Source: an uncultured Bacilli bacterium
GTDB lineage: Bacteria > Bacillota_I > Bacilli_A > RFN20 > CAG-826
DNA length: 47,426 nt
NCBI GenBank assembly: GCA_944358895.1
Contig: CALVSB010000001.1
Location: 95,355-142,780 of the forward strand
Reading direction: 5' to 3'
Shown here: in pieces, positions 7,437 to 14,890 of the stretch
Position numbering within the stretch: position 1 is the first letter of the stretch
Layout of the letters: each line of letters opens with the position of its first letter
Program-made: the position numbers and the translations under genes
Notes under the pieces: generated by a model
Told to the model about the DNA's origin: nothing
What the model saw: only the letters and a program-made list of their open reading frames with translations
Databases searched by the model: none

Positions 7437-8399
7437 ATGCAACCGCTCATCAGCGTCATCGTCCCTTCCTACGGGTCGGAAGAGTATCTCCCCCGCTCCC
7501 TTTCCTCCCTCCTCGCGGCCCGGGCCAAAGTCGGGGCCGGGAAGGTCGAGATCATCGTCGGGGTCGACCCGAAGGAAGGCCACCATGACCTCGAGGTGGC
7601 GACCGAGCTCCTGAAGGGAGAGGAAGGCGCCTTTGCCTATCTCCACGACCATCGCCTCGGGCTTCCCCTCGCCCGCCTCGACGGGGCGAAGAGGGCCAAG
7701 GGCCAATACATCTGCTCGCTCGATAGCGACGATTACGTCGAGCCCTCTTACTTCGAGGTCCTTGTCCCGCTTTTGGAGAAGGAAAGACCCGATGTCGTCG
7801 GCTTTTCCTTCAACTACGAGCTGGAAGGAAAGAAGCGGAGCTATCCCTTTGCCTCGTCTTTCGAAGGCGACGGGGAAAGGATGCTCAAGGCGATGTTCAC
7901 CGACATCGGGACCCGCGGCTTCATCTGGGCCAAGTGCTGGCGGAAAGACCTCTTTCTCGCCTACGACGGGCCCCTTTACTCCTTCCTCGAGGACGTGACC
8001 CTCAACGCCATTCTTCTCCCTAAGGCCAAGAAAGCCATCGCCATCCGCGACCGCCTTCTCGTCTATCAGGAAAGCAACCCTTCTTCCCTCACCACGAGAA
8101 AGGATCCGGAACGCTTCTATAAGCACGTCCGGGCCCTTGCCGCGATCAGGGCCTATTACGACCTCCACGGAATGGAGAAAGAGAAAAAGATCCTGGTCGC
8201 CCGCCGCTGGCGGCACGCCCTCTCCCTTCTCTACGCCAAGAAGCGGGCGAAGAAAGACGGCATGGGCAGGGACGAGAGGAAAAAAGCAGCCCGGCTTTTC
8301 CGGGCTGCCATGGATTTAAGGAGGCCGCTATTCGAAAGCGCGCCGGATTTCGAGGAAGTCTATCGGGCCTTCCCCTTCTTCTCGAGCAGCGAAGAGTAG
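7437..8399 (+). CDS. Family 2 glycosyltransferase
   Basis: Predicted to transfer a sugar from a nucleotide donor to a cell-surface glycan or lipid; donor and acceptor unknown. The GT-A fold is shown by LISVIVPSYGSEEYL at the N-terminus, the CSLDSDDY metal-binding motif (DxD type) near residues 92-99, and FLEDVTLN, matching the ED catalytic region, near residue 183. It has 320 residues and a basic, helical C-terminus with no clear membrane segment. It is divergent from rpsU, probably translated from a leaderless mRNA, and its last 40 bases overlap the end of the opposite-strand GT4 gene. Confidence 0.87.
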   Translation: MQPLISVIVPSYGSEEYLPRSLSSLLAARAKVGAGKVEIIVGVDPKEGHHDLEVATELLKGEEGAFAYLHDHRLGLPLARLDGAKRAKGQYICSLDSDDYVEPSYFEVLVPLLEKERPDVVGFSFNYELEGKKRSYPFASSFEGDGERMLKAMFTDIGTRGFIWAKCWRKDLFLAYDGPLYSFLEDVTLNAILLPKAKKAIAIRDRLLVYQESNPSSLTTRKDPERFYKHVRALAAIRAYYDLHGMEKEKKILVARRWRHALSLLYAKKRAKKDGMGRDERKKAARLFRAAMDLRRPLFESAPDFEEVYRAFPFFSSSEE

Positions 8400-9379
8400 A
8401 CGGCTTTGAGCTCTTCCCCGATGCGGGGAAGGTCGCGCTCGGCGGCGGTCTCGTAGCCGGCGTCGAGCATTTTTTCGCCGTACTTCCCGGCCAGGATCTT
8501 GAGAATGGCCGCGCGGTAGCCCTCGACGTCCTTGCCCTTGAGGCAGTTGACGCCGTCAACCAGCCACGGGGAGAAAGCCCCGGCCTCGCTCACGATGAGG
8601 GGGCAGCGGCTGGCCAAGGCCTCGAGGACGACGATGCCCTCGGTCTCCTCGTGCGAGGGGAAAAGCATGGCGAGCGCCCCTTCGTAGGCGCCCTTGATGA
8701 GATCGCCTTTGACGTAGCCGGGCATGATGACGTTTTCCGGACGCTTCCGGATGGCCCTAAGAACCTTCAGCTGGGTCGCGATCTTCTGAAGCGACCCGAA
8801 CCAGAAGAACTTGATGTCGGGGAAAGAGCGGGCCGTCTCGAAGAACTCGAGGATCCCCTTCCGGACGAAGGGAAAGCCGACCCCGATGACGTATTTGTCC
8901 CCTTCCTTCAAGCCGAAGGCGGCGCGGAAGGCAGCCTGCCTTTCGCTCGAGGGGGCATAGTCGGCCATGTCGATGCCGTTGGAGACGGCGACGACGTCGA
9001 CCCCGAAGCCGTAGCTGTCGATCAGCTTCTTGCTATAGGGAGTCGGGGTGACGATGAGATCGGCCAGCGAATAGGCTTTCCTGAGATTAAGGTCGAACCA
9101 CGGCTCGATGAGCTTCCACAGGCGGAAGGACTCGCGGAAATCCTCGTAGGTCGAGTGGCCGTGGACGATGACGGGAATCCCGCGCTTCTTGAGCTTTCTG
9201 ACCAAGGAGCGGGTCCCGGCCCAGATGGTGTTGACGTGGGCCAGGTCGAAAGCATCCTGCGGGTCGAGGGTCACCTCGACGCCGGCGCTCTCGAGGGCCT
9301 TCATCTGGTGGAGGAGGGCCCGGCCGATCCCGCTTTTGGAAAGGGTCGATTGGCCTTGGGTGTAAAGAAGGACTTTCAC
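8360..9379 (-). CDS. Family 4 glycosyltransferase
   Basis: GT-B fold sugar transferase of 339 residues. The GT4 signature is clear: SHEETEGIVVLEALASRCP near residues 258-276 (E-x7-E type), with GVGFPFVRKGILEFFE earlier for the donor domain and TPTPYSKKLIDSYG at the domain hinge. This layout resembles diacylglycerol glucosyltransferases and other glycolipid enzymes, but the substrate cannot be read from sequence. The start is GTG at 9379, sharing one base with the deoC stop codon (TAGTG) and preceded by GGAAGG. It is therefore coupled to deoC. Its 3' end overlaps the GT2 gene tail to tail by 40 bases. Confidence 0.88.
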   Translation of the reverse strand: MKVLLYTQGQSTLSKSGIGRALLHQMKALESAGVEVTLDPQDAFDLAHVNTIWAGTRSLVRKLKKRGIPVIVHGHSTYEDFRESFRLWKLIEPWFDLNLRKAYSLADLIVTPTPYSKKLIDSYGFGVDVVAVSNGIDMADYAPSSERQAAFRAAFGLKEGDKYVIGVGFPFVRKGILEFFETARSFPDIKFFWFGSLQKIATQLKVLRAIRKRPENVIMPGYVKGDLIKGAYEGALAMLFPSHEETEGIVVLEALASRCPLIVSEAGAFSPWLVDGVNCLKGKDVEGYRAAILKILAGKYGEKMLDAGYETAAERDLPRIGEELKAVYSSLLEKKGKAR

Positions 9380-10026
9380 TAGTTGCCTTCCATGATGGCG
9401 ACCGAGGCCGAGCAGCCGAGGCGCCTCGCCCCGGCCGAGATGAGGGCCAGGGCCTGCTTGCGGGTATGGATGCCGCCGCTCGCCTTGATGAGGCAGCTGT
9501 CGCCGAGGGCTTGCTTGAGAAGGCGGACGTCCTCGACCTTGGCCCCGCTCGGGCCGAAGCCCGTCGAGGTCTTGACGAAGTCGGCCCCGCCGTCCCGGGC
9601 GGCCCCCGCCGCCTTCACCATCGTCCGCTTGTCGAGGTAGCAGCACTCGAGGATGACCTTGAGGACGACCGTCCCGGGGATGGCCGCGCGGACCATCGCC
9701 ACTTCCTCGCTGATGTAGTCGAAGTTCTTTTCCTTGGCCATGGCGACGTTGATGACCATGTCGACTTCGTCGGCCCCTTCCCGGACCGCCTGAGCGGCCT
9801 CGAAGGCCTTGACCTTCGGCATCGAAGCCCCGAGGGGGAAGCCAATGACAGTGCAAACCTTGATCGGGGTGGCCCGGAGGAGGGCTTTGCAGACCGGCAC
9901 GAAGAAAGGATTCACGCAGACGCTCATGAATTGGTACTTCTTCGCCTCGAGGCAAAGCTTGACGATGTCCTCGGTCGTGGCATCGGCTTTCAGAAGGGTG
10001 TGGTCGATAAACTTGTTGAGTTGCAT
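9379..10026 (-). CDS. deoC: Deoxyribose-phosphate aldolase
   Basis: Splits deoxyribose 5-phosphate to glyceraldehyde 3-phosphate and acetaldehyde in deoxynucleoside breakdown. The 215-residue product has the TIM-barrel marks: the Schiff-base lysine in LKVILECCYL, the second lysine in FVKTSTGFGPSGA, and the phosphate-binding KASGGIHTRKQAL. The start at 10026 (MQLNKFIDHTLLK) has an AAGGAAAA site and fits the family. Its promoter holds repeated TGTCGG half-sites. With cdd and pdp it supports nucleoside scavenging. Confidence 0.95.
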   Translation of the reverse strand: MQLNKFIDHTLLKADATTEDIVKLCLEAKKYQFMSVCVNPFFVPVCKALLRATPIKVCTVIGFPLGASMPKVKAFEAAQAVREGADEVDMVINVAMAKEKNFDYISEEVAMVRAAIPGTVVLKVILECCYLDKRTMVKAAGAARDGGADFVKTSTGFGPSGAKVEDVRLLKQALGDSCLIKASGGIHTRKQALALISAGARRLGCSASVAIMEGN

Positions 10027-10045
10027 GGCTAGTTTTCCTTTTCTT

Positions 10046-10073
10046 CCGACATTGTAACCATGTCGGGCCGACA
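10046..10073 (-). promoter_or_regulatory. deoC promoter with triple TGTCGG half-sites
   Basis: On the minus strand the -10 box TACAAT (10056-10051) lies inside CCGACAT-N7-ATGTCGG. A second overlapping palindrome, TGTCG-GGC-CGACA, lies at 10061-10073. The arrangement suggests a dimeric repressor, perhaps responding to deoxynucleosides. The sites are seen; the regulator is unknown. Confidence 0.55.
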
Positions 10074-10095
10074 AAAAAAGGAAGCTTGCGCTTCC
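10073..10095 (-). terminator. Rho-independent terminator of rpmF
   Basis: Perfect stem GGAAGC-GCAA-GCTTCC (10095-10080) followed by seven Ts on the minus strand. Confidence 0.93.
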
Positions 10096-10110
10096 CATGG
10101 GCCTAGGGCC

Positions 10111-10302
10111 TTACTTCTTTTCCTCGCTCTTGAGGCCGAGGACATCCTTGCCGTCGTAGTAGCCGCATTCCGGGCAAACCCGGTGGCTCTTGACAAGGGC
10201 TCCGCAGTGCGGGCACTTCACAAGGCCTTCGACCTTGAGTTTGAAATGGCCCCGGCGTAGCCGCTTGGCGGTTTTGGAAGTACGTCTGAACGGGACTGCC
10301 AT
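10111..10302 (-). CDS. rpmF: 50S ribosomal protein bL32
   Basis: Zinc-ribbon protein of the large subunit, 63 residues. It starts [17 protein letters not shown] and has two CxxC pairs (CPHC, CPEC) that bind zinc. It has its own promoter, a GGAGAT ribosome-binding region and a strong terminator, so it is probably transcribed alone. The Zn-binding (C+) form is present; no C- paralogue is in the window. Confidence 0.97.
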   Translation of the reverse strand: MAVPFRRTSKTAKRLRRGHFKLKVEGLVKCPHCGALVKSHRVCPECGYYDGKDVLGLKSEEKK

Positions 10303-10329
10303 CGCTATCTATCTCCTTTTCGCTCGGCA

Positions 10330-10357
10330 ATTATACCGGAGGAGGGAAGATTGGCAA
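10330..10357 (-). promoter_or_regulatory. rpmF promoter
   Basis: Minus-strand -35 TTGCCA (10357-10352), 16-base spacer, -10 TATAAT (10335-10330), then a roughly 25-base leader with a ribosome-binding site. Confidence 0.75.
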
Positions 10358-10399
10358 GGAAATTTTGGACAATGTACAGGAAAATCCGTTTTATTTCGA

Positions 10400-11668
10400 T
10401 CAGTCGGCCTGGTTTTCCGGAGAATAGGCGACTTTGACGACATCGCCCCGCTTGAGGCCCGCGCCGGATGCCTTGATGAGAAGGTAGTCGGAGGAGTGCC
10501 CGAGCCAGCACCCGGACTTCGCCTCGCATTCCTCGAGGATGATCTCCTTCTCGACCCCGTAGTTTCGCTTCTCGAAGTCCGCGCGGAGCTCCTTCGAAAG
10601 GGCGAGGAGGCGCTTCTCGCGCTCCTTCTTGACGGCAAAGGGGACTTCCTTTTCCTTCATCCTCGTCGCCTTCGTGCCCGGGCGCGAGGAATATGGGAAG
10701 ACGTGCATCTCGGCAAAGCCGACGGCCCGGCAGAGGTCGAGCGTGTCCTCGAAATCCTCCTCGGTCTCGCCGGGGAAGCCGACGATGACGTCGGTCGTGA
10801 GGGCGATCCCGGGCCGGGCGGCCTTGATCCTATTGGCAACCGCCAGGAACTTGGCGCGGTCATAGGGTCGCCCCATGAGGGAAAGGACATGGTCGCTCCC
10901 GGCCTGAAGGGCCAGGTGGACGTGGGAGGCTAAGCGCGGCTCGTGGGCGAATAGCTCGAGCATCTTCTCGTCGATCGCCCCTTCCTCGAGGGAGGAAAGG
11001 CGGAGTCGCTTGAGGTCGGGGCACCGCTTGAGGATGTCGGATAGAAGGCTGCTCAGCCGGTAACTCCCGTCCCCGAGGTCGCGCCCGTAGAAGGCGACCT
11101 CGATGCCGGTAACGACGATTTCGGGGTGGGTTTGGCTGAGGATTTCGGCCTCGTGGAGAGCGTGTTCGGGGTCGCGGGAACGCGAAGGTCCCCGGAGATA
11201 AGGGATAAGGCAATACGAGCAAAAGCGCGAGCAGCCGTCCTGGACTTTGAGATAGGCCCTTAGATCCTTCTGCTCGGAGGGGTTTTCCGGCTCTTCGTAG
11301 GCTTCCCGGCGGTAAGGGGCCGTCTTCTCCAGGGGAAGGCCAAGGAGGCGGCTGAGCGCCTCGTTCCGCCCGTAGGTCGCGATCTCGTCGTCGGCCCCGA
11401 GCTCCTTGGCGAGCCCCGGGGCGGCCGCCACGAAGCAGCCGCTCACGAGGAGGCGGGCCTTCGGGGCGAGGCGGCGAAGCTTCCGGATCCGCTGCCGTCC
11501 CTTCTGGACGCTCCGCGAGGTCACGGCGCAGGCGTTGAGGAAAATGTAGTCGGCTTCCTTCGGATCGCCGGTTTCCGTGTGCCCCATGGCCTCGAGGGGG
11601 CCCCGCAAAAGGCTTGCCTCGTAGGAATTGACCTTGCAGCCGAGGGCATCGAGGTAGAACTTAGCCAT
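10400..11668 (-). CDS. mtaB: tRNA N6-threonylcarbamoyladenosine methylthiotransferase MtaB
   Basis: Radical-SAM enzyme that adds a methylthio group to t6A37 in ANN-decoding tRNAs. The 422-residue protein has the three MiaB-family parts: N-terminal UPF0004 domain with cluster cysteines (LGCKVNSYEA, NACAV, SGCF), radical-SAM core CSRFCSYC, and a C-terminal TRAM domain. The family member MtaB is chosen over MiaB or RimO because of the short N-terminus starting at ALGCKVN and the DGCSRFCSYCLIPYLRG form. It overlaps the preceding unknown gene by eight bases and ends the operon that starts at 14790. Confidence 0.92.
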   Translation of the reverse strand: MAKFYLDALGCKVNSYEASLLRGPLEAMGHTETGDPKEADYIFLNACAVTSRSVQKGRQRIRKLRRLAPKARLLVSGCFVAAAPGLAKELGADDEIATYGRNEALSRLLGLPLEKTAPYRREAYEEPENPSEQKDLRAYLKVQDGCSRFCSYCLIPYLRGPSRSRDPEHALHEAEILSQTHPEIVVTGIEVAFYGRDLGDGSYRLSSLLSDILKRCPDLKRLRLSSLEEGAIDEKMLELFAHEPRLASHVHLALQAGSDHVLSLMGRPYDRAKFLAVANRIKAARPGIALTTDVIVGFPGETEEDFEDTLDLCRAVGFAEMHVFPYSSRPGTKATRMKEKEVPFAVKKEREKRLLALSKELRADFEKRNYGVEKEIILEECEAKSGCWLGHSSDYLLIKASGAGLKRGDVVKVAYSPENQAD

Positions 11669-12455
11669 CGCGCCGTTCCTCCTTCTCGCCGAAGCGCGAG
11701 ACCATTTCCCGGTAATCGTGGAGGCATTTCGAGGAAATGAGCTTCTCGTTCACGAGGGTCCGGTAGAAAGCCTCGGGATCGTCCCCGAAATAAGCCGAGG
11801 AAAGCTTCAAGAGCCGCTCGGCCATGTGGGCCTTGCTCGGGGAAGGAAGGTCTCGGTCGAAAAGGGCGATCGCGGCGTCGAGCCGCCCCTCGCGGTTGAT
11901 CGCGTAGCAGGTCTCGGCATCGTAGTCGTAGGCAAAGAGGACGCCCGCGGCCCGGGCAATCGGGACGAAACGGGTGAAATAACTGTCGAAAAGGGCCGTG
12001 CCGTAATAGTCGAAGGGATCGACGAGGGCCGCCTCGTAGTCGCGGATGAGCCGCCGGTACGGGGTGACGGAGAGCTTCTCGTAGCGCTCGGCATAAAGGA
12101 GGTTCAGGCTCGAGGGGAACACCGGGACGTAGATCTTCTTGCCCCCGTGGAGGAGATAGGGAAGGTCGCTCATCCCCGAGAGCATGTACTCCTCGAGGGG
12201 CAAGGCCTCGTCCTCGCCTTTCTCCTTTTTCTTCTCGTAGGTGAAGTAAAGGTCCTCGATCTCCTCCTTGTTGAGGAGGGAGCGGATGATGACGTTCGAG
12301 CGGACGATGTCGAAGGGGGTCTTCGGATTCATCCACGGCTCGAAGGCTTCGTGATTGGAAAGGAGCGCGGCGTGCTTCTTGAAGAAGGCCATTTCGACCG
12401 AATTGGCGAAGGGAGTCTTCTTCTGGCGGGAGGCCAAAAAGTCGTAGATGTTCAT
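11661..12455 (-). CDS. Unknown protein between rsmE and mtaB
   Basis: The 264-residue product is not recognised. It is soluble in appearance, with no signal peptide or long hydrophobic segment. It is rich in aromatic and charged residues (FDYYGTALFDSYF, LPYLLHGGKKIYVPVF). The start at 12455 (MNIYDFLASRQKK) overlaps the rsmE stop by four bases (ATGA), and the end overlaps mtaB by eight, so it is translated as part of the rsmE-mtaB operon. Being wedged between two RNA-modification genes hints at an RNA-related role, but that is weak inference. Confidence 0.82.
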   Translation of the reverse strand: MNIYDFLASRQKKTPFANSVEMAFFKKHAALLSNHEAFEPWMNPKTPFDIVRSNVIIRSLLNKEEIEDLYFTYEKKKEKGEDEALPLEEYMLSGMSDLPYLLHGGKKIYVPVFPSSLNLLYAERYEKLSVTPYRRLIRDYEAALVDPFDYYGTALFDSYFTRFVPIARAAGVLFAYDYDAETCYAINREGRLDAAIALFDRDLPSPSKAHMAERLLKLSSAYFGDDPEAFYRTLVNEKLISSKCLHDYREMVSRFGEKEERRDG

Positions 12456-13156
12456 TTTCCTTCCTCCCGAGCGAGGAAAAAGGCGGCGAAAGCGACGGCC
12501 GCCGTCTCCGAGCGGAGGATCCTCTTGCCGATGGAAACGCCCGCAAAACCGGCCTCGATGAGCGCCTTTCGCTCTTTCGGGGCAATGCCGCCCTCCGGCC
12601 CGACGAAGCAAGTCGTCTCTTCTTCCATCGCCTCCAGGGCGAAGCCGCCGGTGAGGGAAAGCTCCTCGTCGGCGAAGAGCCTTTTCCCCGAGCCTTCCAT
12701 TATGGCTTTGGAAAAGGGAGCGATCGGGAGGACTTCCGGAACGCTTTCCCGCCGGCACTGGCTGCTGGCTTCCTTCGCGATCGCGCGGTAACGCTCGAGC
12801 TTTCGCGCCGCGCTATCCCCGCTCGGGCGGACGACCGTCCGCTCGCCGATATAAGGAATGAAAAGACTCGCGCCGAGCTCGGTCCCCTTCTGGAGGATGA
12901 ATTCCTCGCGCCCGTTCTTCAGGGGCGAAAAGATGAGGGAAAGCCGGCCGATCGGGTCGCGACGGTCCTTCTTTTCCCCGGTCACCACGATCTCGAGGGG
13001 CGAGGTCGAGGCGATCCGTGCCTCGAAGAGCCTCCCCCGGTCGACGATCTCGAGTTCCTCCCCCGCTTCGGCCCGGAGCGAAAAAAGAAGATGGCGGGCA
13101 TCTTCTTCCTTCAAAAGGGCCCGGCCGTCTTCGACCGGGGCGAAAAAGCGCCTCAT
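12452..13156 (-). CDS. rsmE: 16S rRNA m3U1498 methyltransferase RsmE
   Basis: SPOUT-class enzyme that methylates U1498 of 16S rRNA using S-adenosylmethionine. The 234-residue protein starts MRRFFAPVEDGRAL and has the RsmE pattern: RLSLIFSPLKNGREEFILQKGTELG (read as two parts) in the middle and the knot signature FVGPEGGIAPKE, then GKRILRSETAA, near the end. The start overlaps the TM2 gene stop by three bases. In many Bacillota rsmE is next to mtaB; here one unknown gene lies between. Confidence 0.95.
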   Translation of the reverse strand: MRRFFAPVEDGRALLKEEDARHLLFSLRAEAGEELEIVDRGRLFEARIASTSPLEIVVTGEKKDRRDPIGRLSLIFSPLKNGREEFILQKGTELGASLFIPYIGERTVVRPSGDSAARKLERYRAIAKEASSQCRRESVPEVLPIAPFSKAIMEGSGKRLFADEELSLTGGFALEAMEEETTCFVGPEGGIAPKERKALIEAGFAGVSIGKRILRSETAAVAFAAFFLAREEGK

Positions 13157-13593
13157 CAGCGGAGGAACTCCCCGTTCCCGTCCTTGAGGTCGTCCTTCGT
13201 CACGAGGCTTACCGCCTTCCCGGCCCCGAGGGCAAAGGGAAGGGCGTAGCCGATGAGGAACCAATAGGCCCCGATCCCGGGGACGAGGAAATAGAAAGCC
13301 GTCCCGAAAAGGGCAAGGAAGAGGAAGGTGAGGATCAGGTAGGCGATCCCGCTTTTCATCTTCCCGATGTAGAACTCCCCGGCGCCGAAGGGGCCGAGGA
13401 AGAAAGTCAAAAGAACATAGGCGAGCTTCCGCTTGGAACGGTAAAGCCCCTCCTCTTCCTTCACGGGGTCGAGGAACTTCGTCATGTCCTTGGTCTTGTA
13501 GTCGTCCTCGATCGGATGGGGTTCCCCACAATAGGGGCAGACATCGCTATCGAAGCGGGAAATCTCCCGATGGCAGTTTTTGCATAGCGGCAT
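13156..13593 (-). CDS. Zinc-ribbon plus TM2-domain membrane protein
   Basis: The 145-residue product begins with a zinc ribbon (CKNC near residue 4, CPYC near residue 19), then a charged stretch and two hydrophobic segments. KRKLAYVLLTFFLGPFGAGEFYIGK matches the TM2 domain (split here: FLGPFGAGEFY), and a third hydrophobic stretch follows. TM2 proteins are common but their function is mostly unknown. No convincing ribosome-binding site is seen; the start follows the upstream stop by four bases, so it may rely on coupling. Confidence 0.85.
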   Translation of the reverse strand: MPLCKNCHREISRFDSDVCPYCGEPHPIEDDYKTKDMTKFLDPVKEEEGLYRSKRKLAYVLLTFFLGPFGAGEFYIGKMKSGIAYLILTFLFLALFGTAFYFLVPGIGAYWFLIGYALPFALGAGKAVSLVTKDDLKDGNGEFLR

Positions 13594-13597
13594 GGTC

Positions 13598-14059
13598 TTA
13601 GTAGGCTTTCCGATCGGAAAGCGAAAGGTACTCTTGGTAAAGGTCCTGGCATTCCTTGCGGCCGAGCTCGACGAGGAAAGCTTCCTTTTTCTTTTCGTCG
13701 GAGCTCATCTCGTAGAAGCGGGAATCGCGGAAGCCAATCTTGTCGGTATCCTCGAGGTTGCAGCCGTAATAGACCTTCTCGATGTTGGCCCAGAGGATGG
13801 CCCCGAGGCACATCGGGCAAGGATAGCCCGTCGTGTAAAGGACCGACCCCGAAAGGTCGAAGGTCCCGAGGTTTTTGCAAGCGTCGTGGATGGCCATCAT
13901 CTCGCCGTGGCAGGTCGGGTCGTTGTTCTTCACGACTTCGTTATGCCCGCGGCCGATGATCTTGCCGTCCTTCGCGATGACGGCCCCGAAGGGACCGCCG
14001 TGCCCGGCGTGGATTCCTTTTTTGGCTTCTTTCAAAGCCTCTTCCATGAATGCGTCCAT
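13598..14059 (-). CDS. Guanine deaminase-like nucleoside deaminase
   Basis: Zinc-dependent deaminase of the CDA fold, 153 residues. The zinc site is visible as CHGEMMAI (the usual HAE is HGE here) and PCPMCLGAI. The ending, a tail finishing in KAY, and the length match the short bacterial guanine deaminases such as Bacillus GuaD rather than the tRNA deaminase TadA. The start at 14059 has an AAGGAGG site and overlaps the upstream membrane-protein gene by 28 bases. A GuaD-type role in purine salvage is likely; the HGE change could alter specificity. Confidence 0.83.
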   Translation of the reverse strand: MDAFMEEALKEAKKGIHAGHGGPFGAVIAKDGKIIGRGHNEVVKNNDPTCHGEMMAIHDACKNLGTFDLSGSVLYTTGYPCPMCLGAILWANIEKVYYGCNLEDTDKIGFRDSRFYEMSSDEKKKEAFLVELGRKECQDLYQEYLSLSDRKAY

Positions 14060-14790
14060 CTTTCCTCCTTGTCGAGGAGTTCGTCCTCGTGGTTGATATG
14101 TGCGCGGTTGAGATAGCGGTACTCGATCTTCATGATCTCTCGGAAATTGAGATTCGGCCGGTAGTCGCCGTCCTTCATCTGCTTCACGAAATCGTTCCGG
14201 ATGTCGTGGATCTTGCGCAGGTCCTTCTTGGCCTGGCGCCGGAGATGGCAGTGGTAAAGGCGGTAGCAAAGGCCGCACAGCATGAAGACGATCCCGAGGA
14301 AGGCGAGGAAGGCGAGGCCATAGGCCCCGTAGGAGCCGCTCGTCGTGATGTCGAAGATCCCGCCGCTTCCCTTCGCGAGGAAGAGGACGACGGCCGGGAC
14401 GACCACCATGAGGAGGTAAAGGAAGAGAAGGCACCCGTTCACGCGTGCTTTCTCTCCGTGGCGGATGCAATAGATGCCAAGATACGCCTCGTCCTGGGTC
14501 AAATTGTCGTAGACGTCGCCCCATTTCTTGAAGAAGGGGTAGTTCCGGCCTTCCATGTTGCGGACGAAGGTGAGACTCGAATAATGGACGTTGGACACCT
14601 CGTCCTCGCGGACACGGGTGACGAAAGGATAATCGCCGGTATAGAGGACCATTTCCCTATGGTTATGCCCAAGTTCGACAGTTTTGGCCTCTTTCATGAT
14701 GAGGTCCCACCCGAAGAGGGAGAGGTTGTCCGCGACCTCGTCCTCGCACCGTTCCTTGACGTCTAGCGTCCGATATTCCTTCTTTTGCAT
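14032..14790 (-). CDS. Membrane protein of unknown function, first gene of the rsmE-mtaB operon
   Basis: The 252-residue product has a soluble N-terminal part (about 1-115, rich in charged and aromatic residues), two hydrophobic helices near 120-180 (LLFLYLLMVVVPAVVLFLA and a second one), then a charged C-terminus with a possible coiled coil (RRQAKKDLRKIHDIRNDF). No family is recognised. The start at 14790 was chosen because the first possible ATG (14850) lies upstream of the -10 box. The promoter is packed with TTCCC/GGGAA palindromes, so expression is probably regulated. Confidence 0.75.
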   Translation of the reverse strand: MQKKEYRTLDVKERCEDEVADNLSLFGWDLIMKEAKTVELGHNHREMVLYTGDYPFVTRVREDEVSNVHYSSLTFVRNMEGRNYPFFKKWGDVYDNLTQDEAYLGIYCIRHGEKARVNGCLLFLYLLMVVVPAVVLFLAKGSGGIFDITTSGSYGAYGLAFLAFLGIVFMLCGLCYRLYHCHLRRQAKKDLRKIHDIRNDFVKQMKDGDYRPNLNFREIMKIEYRYLNRAHINHEDELLDKEERWTHSWKRL

Positions 14791-14813
14791 GTCTTTCCCA
14801 CCGATTTCCCGTA

Positions 14814-14850
14814 TTTTCCCTTGGGAAAAGTATAGAAAGGGCTTTCCCAA
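14814..14850. promoter_or_regulatory. Overlapping palindromes in the 14790 operon promoter
   Basis: TTTTCCC-TT-GGGAAAA (14814-14829) overlaps TTGGGAAA-N14-TTTCCCAA (14821-14850). The shared GGGAAAA half-site touches the -10 box. This looks like a multi-site operator. Confidence 0.6.
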
Positions 14851-14857
14851 AAGGCAA
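14829..14857 (-). promoter_or_regulatory. Promoter of the 14790 operon
   Basis: Minus-strand -35 TTGCCT (14857-14852), 17-base spacer, -10 TATACT (14834-14829). It starts right after the dnaJ terminator region and lies among the palindromes at 14814-14850. Confidence 0.65.
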
Positions 14858-14868
14858 CGAAAGGCATG

Positions 14869-14890
14869 AAAAAAGGGGGGAGTTGCCCCC
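14869..14890 (-). terminator. Rho-independent terminator after dnaJ
   Basis: Stem GGGGG-CAACT-CCCCC followed by six Ts on the minus strand, directly after the dnaJ stop codon. Confidence 0.9.
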
